Assembly: GCA_025084515.1 (NCBI GenBank)
Contig: JAJAGP010000570.1
Location: 1-64,000 of the forward strand
Reading direction: 5' to 3'
Source: Ancistrus triradiatus
Lineage: Eukaryota; Chordata; Actinopteri; Siluriformes; Loricariidae
Length of the DNA: 64,000 bases
The notes beneath the pieces are model-generated. The model did not search any database, was not told where the DNA came from, and worked only from the letters and a program-made list of their open reading frames with translations. The translations under genes were made by a program, and so were the position numbers. Below, one piece after another: positions 1 to 10,310 of the stretch. The number at the start of each line of letters is the position of its first letter. Positions within the stretch are counted from its first letter, which is position 1.

Positions 1-156
1 TTGGAGATGGAGCTGCCAGGCAAGAGACGGAGAGGAAGACCAAAGAGGAGTTACATGGTTGTAGTGAATGAAGATATGCAGGGAGTTGGGGTGAGAGTAG
101 AGGACGTGGAGGACAGGGAGAGGTGGAAACTTTTAACTCGCTGTGGCGACCCCTGA
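1..156 (+). pseudogene. C-terminal tail of a non-LTR retrotransposon ORF (RTE-like)
   Basis: Frame 1 is open from the window edge to TGA at 154-156 (51 residues). It has the C-terminal pattern of RTE-type LINE polyproteins: a basic GRPKR motif, then an acidic stretch, then DRERW, and TRCGDP just before the stop. The rest of the ORF lies upstream of the window. The stop is followed within 20 bases by an AAG-rich tail, as expected for a LINE 3' end. The clade assignment is from memory of such C-termini; a related clade is possible. Confidence 0.6.
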
Positions 157-173
157 TAAAGGGAGAAGCCGAA

Positions 174-203
174 AGAAGAAGAAGAAGAAGAAGAAGAAGA
201 AGA
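174..203 (+). repeat. (AAG)n tail of the non-LTR element
   Basis: A run of about ten AAG units follows the AGCCGAAAG end of the element. It is best read as the simple-repeat 3' tail made on insertion rather than an independent microsatellite. Confidence 0.75.
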
Positions 204-740
204 CTGCACAAGATAAAAATAATTAATTTCTTATGTACAAACATCATCAGACAAGCAGTGGACACAGCAGGTACTGCTGCTCTAACAAATCATCACTACT
301 AGCAACAGGTTCTGATATAGCTTAAGATAGGACGCATAACTTGTTATTTGTTGGGTCACTCCCCAAAATCACAGAAACAACACTGCCTGGTAACAGTGAA
401 TGAACAGCAATTTTTACAAAGTGACAACAACTCTTTAGTCTGCAAATACACCTTATGCAGAGGCACATGAATGACTCCAAGTTCCACTTTCTGAATCAAC
501 ATGTCACTTCCACTATAAGAAATGGTTTTCAACAAATCGAAATAGGCTTTCTCATACCATCCATACTTAGAGACACGAACCCAGTAACTTATGTGTTAAC
601 ACATACACTGTACTCATCTGCTAAAGTGGCAAATTGAGCCAAAGCACTAATTTTGTGCTACTTGCTCTGGTAGACACTCCTTAAAAGCTTCCAGCGGAAA
701 GTGTTTGGACAGTCTCTGTCAGTGTTGGGTAGTAGAAGAG
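204..740. other. Unassigned AT-rich sequence
   Basis: A 60-codon reading frame at 455-637 shows no recognisable domain and no coding signature I trust. I see no repeat family or RNA gene here. Confidence 0.4.
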
Positions 741-816
741 TCAGAGCAGTCTGGCGTGTGAGTACTGTGTGTGAGTTCCGAGAGTTAGCAGTCTGATAGA
801 CACGCAAATTGTGATG

Positions 817-1875
817 TCAGATGGAGTTCAGTTGTCTGATGGCTTGTGGGAAGAAGCTGTTGCTGAATCTCACAGTCTTACACCGCATGCTATGGTAGCA
901 TTTGCCGGAGGGTAGGAGGCTGAACAGTTTGCGGGCAGGGTGGGTGGGGTCTCTGACAATCTTGGTGGCTTTGTTGAGGCAGTGTAACAGGTATAGATCT
1001 TTTATTGAAGGGAGTGGAGGTCTGATGATTTTCTCTGCTGTCTTAACCACTCGCTGGAGTGACTTTTGCTCTAAGGTGGTGCAGCTGCCATGCCAGACAT
1101 GGAGCCTGCTCATGAGGATGTTCTCTATAGTGCCTCTGTAGAAGGTTTTGAGGATATGAGGGGGTAGATTTGCTCTCCTTATCCACTGTAGGAAGTGAAG
1201 GCGCTGCTGTGCCTTCTTGACAATGGAGGTGGTGTGTGTAGTCCATGAGAGATTGTCTATGATGTGCACCCCGAGAAACTTGGTGCTTTTCACCGACTCC
1301 ACAGCGTTGCCTGGGATTATGAGTGGAGTAGGTACCATGTGCTTCCTCCCAAAGTCAACAGTGAGTTCCTTCATCTTGTCGACTTTCAGTGACAGGTTGT
1401 TATTGTTGCACCAGATGACGAGTTGGTTAACTTCCTCTCTGTAGGCTGAGTTGCCATCATTGCTGATGAGGCCCACCACCGTTGTGTCGTCAGTGAACTT
1501 TATGATGTTATTGGAGTCGTATTTGGCACTACAGTCATAAGTCATCAGAGTGAACAACAGAGGGCTAAGAACACAGCCCTGAGGGACTCCAGTGTTCATG
1601 ATGACTGTTTTAGAGGCATTTCCTCCAACTCATACTGTCTGGGGTCTGTCTGTAAGGAAGTCTAATAACCAGATGCACAGTGGAGTGTTGATGCCTAGTG
1701 GACCCAATATCCTTACCAAATGTTGAGGGCTAACTGTATTGAAGGCGGAGCTGAAATCAATGAGGAGCATCCGCACGTAACTGTTTTTATTCTCCAGAGG
1801 CGCCAGGCTCAGGTGGAGTGCTGCTGATATGGCATCATCAGTGGAGCGGTTAGAGCGACATACAAACTGGAGTGG
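817..1875 (-). pseudogene. CR1/L2-type LINE reverse transcriptase, 5' truncated, one in-frame stop
   Basis: Read on the minus strand, the frame holds the palm and thumb of a non-LTR reverse transcriptase. In order: NRSTDDAIS near 1860, LLIDFSSAFNTV (motif A region), GVPQGCVLSPLLF at about 1590-1550 (motif B), then FTDDTTVVG (motif C, normally FADD) at about 1500, and a C-terminal SMRCKTVRFSNSFFPQAI ending at a TGA at 817-819. A single TGA at 1630-1632 interrupts the same frame where CGA (Arg) would be expected after PQTV, a typical CpG decay change. The endonuclease and 5' half are missing: at about 1875 the homology stops and a Tc1-type end begins. The Ala to Thr change in motif C would probably also disable it. 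L2 versus a sister clade is not certain. Confidence 0.82.
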
Positions 1876-1997
1876 AATGGAATAAAAGTAAATGTAAGAA
1901 GACCGTGTTTTTTTGTTGTTGTTATTGTTGTTTGTTTGTTTGTTTATTTTTATTTGCATTTTCCATACTGTCCCAATTTTTTTCTGATTTGGGGTTG
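1876..1997. mobile_element. Tc1-like family D terminal fragment
   Basis: About 120 bp ends in CTGATTTGGGGTTG followed by TA, the terminal inverted repeat shared with the copies at 9093 and 45119. It also carries the characteristic TTTGCATTTTCCATACTGTC subterminal block. It abuts the truncated LINE at about 1875. A GTTT-rich run lies inside it. Confidence 0.75.
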
Positions 1998-1999
1998 TA

Positions 2000-2588
2000 A
2001 ATAAAGTTGTGAATTACACCATGTAACAATTTTCAAAAAAATTTTTGTTCCCAGTTGTTAAGTGTGTTTTCCTGATTGTTTGTACCCTAAATGAATAGAA
2101 AAAAAAGTTATTATTCCCTGTAAACTTTGCTTTTGTGGTCAGCACAATGATATTTTGTGAATTGATCTATTTTTAAGGATATTCGCCATATTTCAAGATA
2201 CTTAAAGAAGCTTCTGGAATTGTGAGAACTATCAAGAAGTTTCTAAGAACTGTCCCATAATTATCTAGAACTTTCTGGGACTGTACAGATATTGTAGGTA
2301 GCTGTAAATAACTACAGTTTATATAGGGCCACTATAGCCCTTCCTGAGAGACGGGAGAGACATGACATCTAATGGATTGGGATTGCATAGTAAGTGGGCA
2401 ACAGCCATCACAGACAAAGGGGAACTGACCTAGACAGACAGGTGTGAATTCATTCTCTATTCAGATTCTGATAACGACCAGTATTCACACTTCACCCCCA
2501 CACCCATTACACAGGAGGAGCTTAGGAAGGACCACTACTTTCAAATTGGATATTTGTGTGTTACTCTGCTACCGGGTGATCAGTCCCG
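2000..2588. other. Unassigned sequence
   Basis: AT-rich, with no reading frame or repeat that I can name. Around 2205-2280 the words AGAAGCTTCTGG and AGAAGTTTCTAAG recur loosely, possibly remnants of a short degenerate repeat. Confidence 0.3.
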
Positions 2589-2732
2589 TTTTTTTTGGGG
2601 GGGTTTTTTTTTCTTTTTTGGGGGGGGGGGGGGGGGGGTTTTTTTTTTGGGGGGGGGGGGGGTTTTTTTTTTGTTTTTTTGGTTTTAGGGGGGGTTTTTT
2701 TTGGGGGGGGGGAGGGGGTTTTTTTTTTTGGG
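2589..2732. other. G/T homopolymer block, probable assembly artefact
   Basis: About 145 bases consist almost only of long T runs alternating with G runs of up to 20 bases. No fish repeat known to me looks like this. The flanks read normally. Any reading frame through it (Gly/Phe-only peptides) should be ignored. Confidence 0.7.
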
Positions 2733-2892
2733 TCTTGCTCTGCTGAAATCCTCAGTACACTCTTGTACTTTGATACTGCATGGATATAAAGATTGACGCA
2801 TTTTTTATCGAGTTTGGAGATAAATCATCCTTTTTCCTTACAGTACACATTCAAACTTAGTTCCATTTAGATTTGGCATCAAGGAGGTTGCA

Positions 2893-3027
2893 TACATCCA
2901 GCAGACGCATTTTTGCTATGTATGTGGCCATTTTATAAAGACAAGAGCGAAAAGGTACTCTGTGGAAGCATCTGCTAAGATGTGTGAGGCTACAAAGCAT
3001 TTCGGACTTCGGCATGCCTGTTGGTGA
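2893..3027 (+). pseudogene. Fragment of a repeat-associated ORF with a CYVCGHF motif
   Basis: One frame reads ...THFCYVCGHFIKTRAKRYS, then EASAKMCEATKHFGL, and stops at TGA 3025-3027. The pattern (CxxC, a basic linker, then a short KMCEA..HFG block) resembles the N-terminus of a family of zinc-finger-like proteins that I recall as highly repeated in fish genomes next to transposons. No second CxxC follows, so it is at best a truncated piece. I am not certain of the family. Confidence 0.3.
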
Positions 3028-3045
3028 CCTGTTTTCTATAATAAA

Positions 3046-3437
3046 AATTCATAATTTTTCGTTGGGCCGTGGTCACAAAAGCGAAGTTTATGATGAATGT
3101 AGCAATTTTTAATTTGTTTTTTAGACATAAGCAATTGGAATATAACATTAAAAAGCTGGTAACAAAATTTGTGTTACATAGTGTTATTAAACATTATACC
3201 TCAAGGAATCTTTTTACAATTGCAAATGGTTATGACATTAGATTAAGTGTACATTTTGTTTCAAACATAGTGATAGTGACTGTGATTGGTGTGTTGAGTA
3301 TGATTCACCACTTCCCAAAACATATGATTGCTGGTGGTTCTGTGGTGGTCTGTTTTCAGTGAAGGATGTATGGTGTTGACAAACTCTGCATAATATCAGG
3401 TAACAGTAAATATAAACTTATAATGTTACCATATTGG
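3046..3437. other. Unassigned AT-rich sequence
   Basis: A 97-codon frame at 3069-3362 has AT-driven composition (Ile, Phe, Val rich), no recognisable motif, and no sign of splice or promoter context. I do not call it a gene. Confidence 0.4.
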
Positions 3438-3545
3438 GACTGTGGTGGAGCAGCAGTTAAGGTGCCAAAATACAGACCAGAAGGTTCAAGTTCCAGCACT
3501 GCTAAGCTGCCACTGTTTGACCCTTGAGTAAAGGACTTAATCACA
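3438..3545 (+). repeat. tRNA-derived SINE, 5' half only
   Basis: The sequence follows the SINE pair at 56.2-56.7 kb: an A-box-like GCAGTTAAGG, a B-box-like GGTTCAAGTTCC, and CTAAGCTGCCACTGTTTGACC. The common tail (CTGGATAAGGGCGTCTGCTAAATGC) is absent. This is an old, truncated copy. Confidence 0.6.
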
Positions 3546-3726
3546 ATTCAAATTTCAAAAGATTACATCACTCTACATATCATTCACAGTGATTTGGTCC
3601 ACCATCCCCAAACCTCCACACCAGTCTTGCCAACTTAGTGATGTGTTTTCTAGACTTTGCTGCTTTTTAGATCACTTTAACAGCTTCAGATTCTAAAAAA
3701 GAGCAGATTACTCAACCTAAATTGTC

Positions 3727-3934
3727 CCTGTTCCAAATTTTTGGGGAATGTGTTGCCTGAAATGCAAGAATGAATGTTTATTAACACATGAAATTAAGTT
3801 GACCAGAATTTTTTTTAAATATATTGTGTTCATACTGTCTGCAATTAAATAAAGGTCAAAGGAAATGTAAGGAACACTGCATATATTTTTTATTTGCATT
3901 TCATACCGTCTCAACTTTATCTGATTTGGGGTTG
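3727..3934. mobile_element. Tc1-like family D terminal fragment
   Basis: Contains the subterminal block GAATGTGTTGCCTGAAATGC, then the TTTATTTGCATTTCATACCG and CTGATTTGGGGTTG terminus followed by TA. It is one end of the same family as the copies at 9093 and 45119, with no transposase left. Confidence 0.75.
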
Positions 3935-4180
3935 TAGATGTTACTTGTATAGTTCTGTATTGAAAACACTTGAAATAAAGACCGTGTTGATGGGTGAAAG
4001 TCAAAGTTGTCATTTCAAGGCGTATTTCATATTGGGTATAAATGTACAAATATAAAATAAAATACTTACATGAAGTAATTAATACATTTTATTACATATT
4101 TATGGATATGGATGACCGTACATTTACATACAGTAAGTGTGCTGCACAGTGTACAAGTGCAAGCAAATTCTAAAGACAAA

Positions 4181-4512
4181 TGTCCATGAACTGAATCTTA
4201 ACAGAATGTGGCTCATGGGACAAGGACAAGAAACATGCAAGTCATTCTACCAAAAAGTGGTTAAAGAAGAAAAGAAAAGTGGTTAATTTTTTTGGAAACA
4301 TCACAGTCAAGGTTCTGACCTTAATTTGATAAAAATGGAGAAAACACAAGTGAGAAAACCCAACATAGCCCATAGCTGTTCTGTATGCATAAAATTCCTC
4401 CAAGCTGATGTGCAGGAAGGTTCAGGGGTTACTGGAAATGTTTAGTTGACTGTACAAGGGTGTCACACCATATACTGAAAGCAAAGGTTCACATGCTTTT
4501 GCCATTCACAGC
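4181..4512 (+). mobile_element. Tc1-like family B internal fragment
   Basis: Matches the C-terminal transposase part of the copy at 34032-35441: TGTCCATGAACTG, then a degraded CATGCAAGTCATTCTACCAA, TTCTGACCTTAATTTGAT, and the 3' flank ATACTGAAAGCAAAGGTTCA. Numerous indels leave no usable frame, and no terminal repeats remain. Confidence 0.7.
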
Positions 4513-5974
4513 ATCAATACTCTTCTCGATACTGCACTTTAAAATTGATGTGCTTTTAGTTTTTTTAAGAAAAGAAACTAAACGTTTATGTAGGATGAGG
4601 AGTAAAATAACACAATGTTCAATGCAATAAAACTACAACATTAAAATAGTAAATATATACAGAAAGATGAGACTGAACTGTATATGAAATATAAATTACA
4701 CATAGTCAGCATACACTGTGTGATGACAGAGCTGTTCTTGGACACCTCAGTGTCAGGTGGTATTCAAATTAGTGAATTCACTAACAGTTTTACATGTCAG
4801 GGATCATTTATGTGCTACAGAGAACAGACACAAATGTTTTCTATTCAACACACTTTTATTCAACTTTCTCCCATATAAGTCTTTGGGTACACGTCCTGTA
4901 AACCCAAAGGCTTACTCACAACATTAACGCAAACTATTAGTGCACACTGCATATTTTATGTAAAGGCCACATAACCTGATGTCAGATCTGAGCTGTTCAT
5001 GTTTTGTTTATCCAATAAAGATGTACATAGATTCTAATTATAATATTTTGGTTCTAAACACACTATAGAAAAAACAGTGACATATGACCATACAATGGCT
5101 AAAACTACAGCCATAAATACAAGACTTTCAGTTAACATAGGTGCCATTAACTGAGTAGTTAAGTTACTTGATACATGAACTGTACATAGTCCATATTACT
5201 AGCTGCTATAGATTTCCCATTTCCAAAACTACTGAAAAACACACCAACAAGAATCACTGCTGTTTACTACCAGCCTATTTTGGTGTTTCTGCCATTTCCC
5301 ATGGAATAAACTTAAAAACATAAAAATTGTAGATGTTCTTTGACAGGGTCTATGTCTGCTGTTCCTACTTTACTGGTTGTGCCTATTATAATTTACAATA
5401 TTTGACTATTTGCCCCTTTCTGAATTTCTGAATTTTACATTGATTTTGTTTATGTTTTATTATAGATTGTTGAATATAGAGAGAGTCTTGCAAGAATAGA
5501 CTCAAGGGTTTGGTGGTTCCTTCAGAAATGGGTTGGTGTGGTAAATAGCACCCTATATTAAGATTAATTGCAAATATTACTCTATTTTATGTGAGAATTT
5601 TTTTTTATTTTTGGTCATTTTCTCGGTTTAAAATAAAAAATATGCTACTTCACAGATTCTGCACACTACTGACTTCCCTGCTGGCTTCTGAAATGCCAGC
5701 TCACGTCGTAAATATGTTTATGCAGGAAAGATCAGCGACAAGTATGTCAATGTTCGAGTTGGTTTAATGGCATCGTCAGTGCAAAACTGTTTTGCTACTT
5801 ATCATATAAAAGTGCCCCAAGGAGTGGCTGAATGAATCAATGCTCTGCACACAGCTCTACAATGACGGAAGATTTAACCAGTCTTAAACAGATTTTTTAA
5901 ATTATAAATAGGTAGTAAAAATAGAAATTGAAATGTGTCAGTGTTGGTATTGTGGCTACAAATAAATCAAAATA
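4513..5974. other. Unassigned AT-rich sequence
   Basis: No recognisable coding region, RNA gene or repeat family. Two short frames have no motifs. Confidence 0.4.
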
Positions 5975-6350
5975 TGGAAAACACTGAAGAACCTCTGCAA
6001 AAAAGCCTATCTGTGTGGAAAACATTATTTCTAAGGCTCTGGGTCTCTACCAAAATGGAGAAAGTTTGGAATAGTCATTAATCCTCCCAGGAGTGGCCTT
6101 CCTGCCAAAACCTCTCCCAGAGCAAGACGTAAAATCATCCAGGAAGTCATACAGAACCTTAGAACAGTATCCAGATATATTCAGGCCCCTCTTGAATTGG
6201 CTAAGTTCAGTGTTTAGGACTCTACTATCAGAAACACACTTGGGAAAATGTGATCCATGGCAGAGAAGCAAGGCAGAAACCACTGCTCAAGAAAAAAAAC
6301 ATGAATCCTAAGCGCTAGTTTGCCAAATTGTACCTGGATAATATTTAAGT
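5975..6350 (+). mobile_element. Tc1-like transposase N-terminal fragment
   Basis: Forward translation gives GLPAKTSPRARRKIIQEV, then a stretch equivalent to the second helix-turn-helix of Tc1 transposases, then DSTIRNTLGKM. This is the usual order before the catalytic domain. Stops and frameshifts break it, and the DDE domain is absent. The wording differs from families B, C and D here, so it probably belongs to another Tc1 family. Confidence 0.6.
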
Positions 6351-6711
6351 GGTCTGGAAAAGTATTTTATGGAGTTTATTTTACCCTTTGATGTATGGTA
6401 ATAACCAAACACTGCATGTCATGCTGTGACCCCCATACTAACAGTTACGTAAGAACATTGGGGGTATTGTAGTCTGAGGATACAAAAATTCCTAAACGAT
6501 TATGCTACTACCCGGATCTGATCCACTAAATGTATCTATATAGTAGCTGCGTGAATGAAATATAACTAGATATAAGTGTGAAATGTGTACATGGACATTT
6601 GGCTATATAAACACAGTGTAGGTGAATAATGTATAGATAGTTGTTCTGAACACAGTTTGGGCATGTAAGTGTTTAATTGCTGTACAGTAATTTATTATTT
6701 TATTTGTTGAG
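6351..6711. other. Unassigned AT-rich sequence
   Basis: Nothing recognised. Confidence 0.35.
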
Positions 6712-7110
6712 GAAAATGGTTCAATCTTACATATCTGTGAGTGGCAAAATATGTGAACCTTTGCTTTTAGTATCTGGTGTGACCCCTTGTGCAGGAATAA
6801 CTTCAACTAAACATTTCCAGTGATTGTAGATCAGTCATGCACATAGTTCTGGGGGGAATTTTAACCTATTGCTTCATAAAGAGAAGCTACATCTCTGGCG
6901 TGTTGGTGATTCACATGAACTACTCACTTAGGTCCTTCCACAGCATTTCTATTGGATTAAGATCATGACTTTGAATTGGCCATTCCAAAACAATAACTTA
7001 TTGAATCTCTCTCTTTTTTGATTCCATGCTGATTGCTAAAGTTCTTTGACAGCCAGCAAGCCAGGCCTCATACTATTTTGTTCAGGGCCAGTAAGACTAC
7101 TGATTGAAAT
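6712..7110 (-). mobile_element. Tc1-like family B fragment
   Basis: Begins with the family B subterminal words TGAGGAAAATGGTTCAATC and GTGAGTGGCAAAATATGTG, then GGTGTGACCCCTTGTGCAG. It continues on the minus strand into the C-terminal transposase region, where GGTCCTTCCACAGCATTTC and TTGGATTAAGATCATGACTT are the complement of the SPDLNP region. Terminal repeat and N-terminal half are missing. Confidence 0.75.
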
Positions 7111-8395
7111 ATATTTTTTATTATTCAGATTGACATGGATATTTACTATTTAAAGTGACTTGCATAAATGTCCCTCCCATGAACGTTTGTGTCTGTCAAT
7201 TTTGTACAACCTGGATTGAAATGAACTCAAATGGAATTATGTCATGAATTTGCACAAAATAGTCTATAATATTTGAAGTGTTAGGAAACTTCAATATAGT
7301 TAAATCGTTTTAAAATTGAAAGTTAAAACTTAATTTGTCTGATCTGTTGCACTCTTATCAGCTGAAGAGAACACAGAGAACAGATGTATTTACTCAGAGA
7401 CATGAAACGGAAATAAGCAGTGTAGTTTATCTGCATTGAGATTTAACTGTTTTGACGCAGTGCTAATTTTTGTTTCTTCTTCCAAACGTGATTACTTGTG
7501 GACGCACGACGACTGCTATATTTAGAAAGAGTAAGTTCTGCTGTTAGAGTACATGCAGGTCTGGACAAAGTCATGAAGCATTATATAAGTCAGATGACAG
7601 AAAACAGTCATGAAAGGGAAAAATATCAAATTGGTCAAGGTTACATACAATACAGCAGGAATACAACAGAAGGTCTAAGTAATACTGTAATTCATGGTAT
7701 TAATGAATTGAATAGTTAACAATTTAACAACAATGACACTTAATTACCATGATTATTTGTGATCTTGGGCCATTTATTCACTTACCTTGTCAGTATTTGG
7801 TAAATATAGATAACTTATTAGGGTTTTCCAACAAATATACTCAATAAATTCATCAAAAAAGTAATGCATACCCACAAAGCACATTCCATTCATAGTAAAC
7901 ATCAATCACATCATTCCAAATGCTAATCTAAAACCAAAAGAAAAAGAACTTTTCATATTGGATGCAAATTCTTTAAATATCAGCAAGCTTATCTCTGGGA
8001 ATCATTTGAAGGACCACTGATATTGAGATGCTCATTTATTCTTTAGCTTTGCAGAGAAGGTCATTGGCTGTTGTAAGCAATGTCTACTACCAGCTGAGAA
8101 CAGCACTGGTGAAGCTGATGATGATTCTGTAGTGTTCTTTGCTGGCCTCTTAAATAGTGCATAGTGTCTTGGTTTATTCATAGATAAAATGTGCATTACT
8201 CAGCAAACAGGCATTGAACTATAATCATGGCATTCAGGAATGCCGATGTGGTCTGCTGCTACCATCTGTCATCCTGTTTGCAAATATTCTACCAAGTCAA
8301 ATAACTGTTCTGCAAACATTTTTCAGTGATTGTTTGGTTCAGTATTCCTGCAATTGTTGATAATAGTGCAATTTGTGTTATGAAATAATTAACTT
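7111..8395. other. Unassigned AT-rich sequence
   Basis: A 73-codon frame at 7498-7719 begins with a plausible hydrophilic peptide but has no domain I recognise, and neither repeats nor a promoter are visible. Left uncalled. Confidence 0.35.
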
Positions 8396-8823
8396 ACTTG
8401 GTCGGACAAAAAGAGACAACACCTTGGGGATCATAAAGGTGCATAATTGGATTGAGATCTTGTGTCTGTGGAGACCAGTGATCCCACTACTATATTCAAG
8501 AAACCAGTTTGAGATGATTTGAGCTTTGTGTCATGGCATCTCTTTATGACCACTAAGTACGCTGTGGTCATAATGGGACGGACATGCTCAGCAACAATAC
8601 TCAGTTAGGCTGTGGCATTTAAATAATGCTCAGTTGGTATTAAGTGGCCCACACCATTTATTCACCAGCAGCCTGAAATGTTGGTACAAGGCAGGATGGA
8701 TCCATGCTTTCATGTTGTCTATCTGCTAGAAGAATCGACATGTTGCACATTCAGGGATACCTTGATTAAATGAGCAGTTATTTGACTTACTTCTGCCTTT
8801 TTGTCAGCTCAAACTATTGGCCA

Positions 8824-8828
<5 letters not shown>
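8396..8828 (-). mobile_element. Tc1-like transposase fragment, a further family (F)
   Basis: On the minus strand the reading follows a Tc1 DDE domain. The CATGACACAAAGCTCAAATC region corresponds to the second catalytic Asp block followed by the Cys-His-Lys motif. GGCAGGATGGATCCATGCTT lies in the middle domain, and at about 8720-8826 there is a helix-turn-helix segment. Comparison with the expected order shows an internal deletion near 8710. It runs directly into the microsatellite at 8829. Confidence 0.6.

Positions 8829-8886
<58 letters not shown>
8829..8886 (+). repeat. (TG)n microsatellite
   Basis: An uninterrupted run of 29 TG units between a Tc1 fragment and a dispersed repeat. Confidence 0.95.
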
Positions 8887-8891
<5 letters not shown>

Positions 8892-8990
8892 ATGTCCTGC
8901 GATAGATTGGCACACTGTCCAAGGTTGGTTCCCATGTTGCACCTTGTGCTGCTTGATAAACCCCAGTTGCAACCTTGAATTGGATTAACT
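8887..8990 (+). repeat. Dispersed repeat R1 fragment
   Basis: GAATGCATGTCCTGCGATAG, then GATTGGCACACTGTCCAAGG and the end of the block resemble the CA-flanked part of the repeat at 10108, 43528 and 54717. Only part of the unit is present. Confidence 0.5.
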
Positions 8991-9092
8991 GTGTATGAAA
9001 AATGAGTGGCTATCTATTACAAAGTGTCTGGTTTCCATGCTCCTCTATAGAGTCTGCATCACTTGAACATTGCCAAGCTGTTATCCAGCCTA

Positions 9093-10037
9093 CAACCCCA
9101 AATGAGAAAAAAAGCTGTGATTGAAAATGCAAATTAAGCTTGTCAACAAATGCATGAAAAAATTAATTAAGAACCGTCATTCATCAAGCACTCCAATACA
9201 GAGTTACATTCGCAAATGTCACTTAAAACTTTACTGCTCAAAAAAAGAAGTCTTATGTTAACCATGTGCAGAAACTGGTTCAGCCTCTCTGGGATGTGTA
9301 TTGTGGTCAGACAAATTAGAATTCCAGATCTTTTTTTTTTTTTTTTAAGTAAGTGTGCTCTGGACTAAAGGCAAAAAGAACTATCGAGACTGTTATCAGC
9401 AATAAGTCCAAAAGCCTGGCCCTGTCATGGTATGGGGTTGTGTCAGTGCCCTTGGCAAAGGTCATTTGCACTTCTTTGATGGCAGCATTAATGCAAAAAA
9501 GTACACTGAGATTTTACAGCAACATAAGATGCCATCATTTCTAATGACATCCATGCATTTTTCAACAAGCCAATGCAAAACTACATGCTGTACACATTAC
9601 AAAGGAATGGCTGCAGAAGAGCAGGGTGCAGCTGCTGAACTAGCCTGCCTTCAGTCCTGACCTATCTCCAATAAATAATATGTGGAGAATTTAAAATGCA
9701 AATTGCAACAATAACAACCCAGTACAGTTGTACACCTTAAGGTACAGAAAGAATGGGACAAAATAATACCTGAAACACTCCATCACTTTGTATCCTCGGT
9801 GCCCAAATATCTGCTAAGTTGTGAGAAGGAACTACAAGATTACATATTGGTGAATGCTTTACCATCTTAACTTTTTTGGAAAGTGTTGCAGGCGTGAAAT
9901 GCAGGAATGGACATTAGTTGAAAAATGAAATGATGTTGACCTGACAAAACATGGAATATCTTGGATTCATAATGTCTGCAATGAAATAAAAGTCAGCATT
10001 TTCCATACTGTCCCAACTTCTTTCTGATTTAGGGTTG
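9093..10037 (+). mobile_element. Tc1-like family D copy with both termini
   Basis: Bounded by TA dinucleotides (9091-9092 and 10038-10039). The ends are inverted versions of each other: CAACCCCAAATGAG at the left, CTGATTTAGGGTTG at the right. At 945 bp it is shorter than an intact element of the type, with an internal deletion between the N-terminal remnants and the catalytic domain. A 15-base T run at 9332 sits at the deletion. See the transposase entry for the coding remnants. Confidence 0.85.
9350..9658 (+). pseudogene. Tc1-like family D transposase remnant
   Basis: Frame 9427-9660 reads MVWGCVSALGKGHLHFFDGS, then INAKKYTEILQQH. This is the block between the first and second catalytic aspartates of Tc1 transposases, here of the same family as the minus-strand copy at 45315-45787. 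After a frameshift near 9540 the QQDNA-type second-Asp motif is still hinted at (CAATGCAAAACTACATGCTG), but no intact frame remains. The first Asp region and the DNA-binding domain are lost. Confidence 0.75.
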
Positions 10038-10107
10038 TATGATTAGCTTTACCTCCATACCATGTCCAAAGATATGTTTTAGGTTAATTGGAGTTTATAA
10101 AAGTGCT

Positions 10108-10290
10108 TTTAGCATGTGAGTGTGTGTGTGCGTATGAGTGTGTGAGTGTATACGCCCTAAGATGGGTTGGCACCCTGTCTAGGGCTGTTCTTGCCTCATG
10201 CTCTCTGTCGCCGGCTAGGCACTGGCTCTCCTGCGACCCTGACAAATGATTAAGCAGATAAGAAAATAAATTAATGAGTGAATATAGGCA
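10108..10290 (-). repeat. Dispersed repeat R1 copy
   Basis: Reverse orientation relative to the copies at 43528 and 54717. It has the shared words GGTTGGCACCCTGTCTAGGG, GCCGGCTAGGCAC and TGATTAAGCAGATAAGAAAA. It has the length and CA-rich margin of a SINE or MITE. I could not assign a class. Confidence 0.65.
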
Positions 10291-10310
10291 AGAGGCGGTC
10301 ACAGTGGACA

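Noticed and set aside
902..1444. Plus-strand frames of 75-79 codons
   Set aside because: Antisense to the L2-type reverse transcriptase on the minus strand.
2444..2789. Overlapping frames of 100 and 64 codons rich in Gly and Phe
   Set aside because: They arise from the G/T homopolymer block at 2589-2732 and have no protein-like composition.
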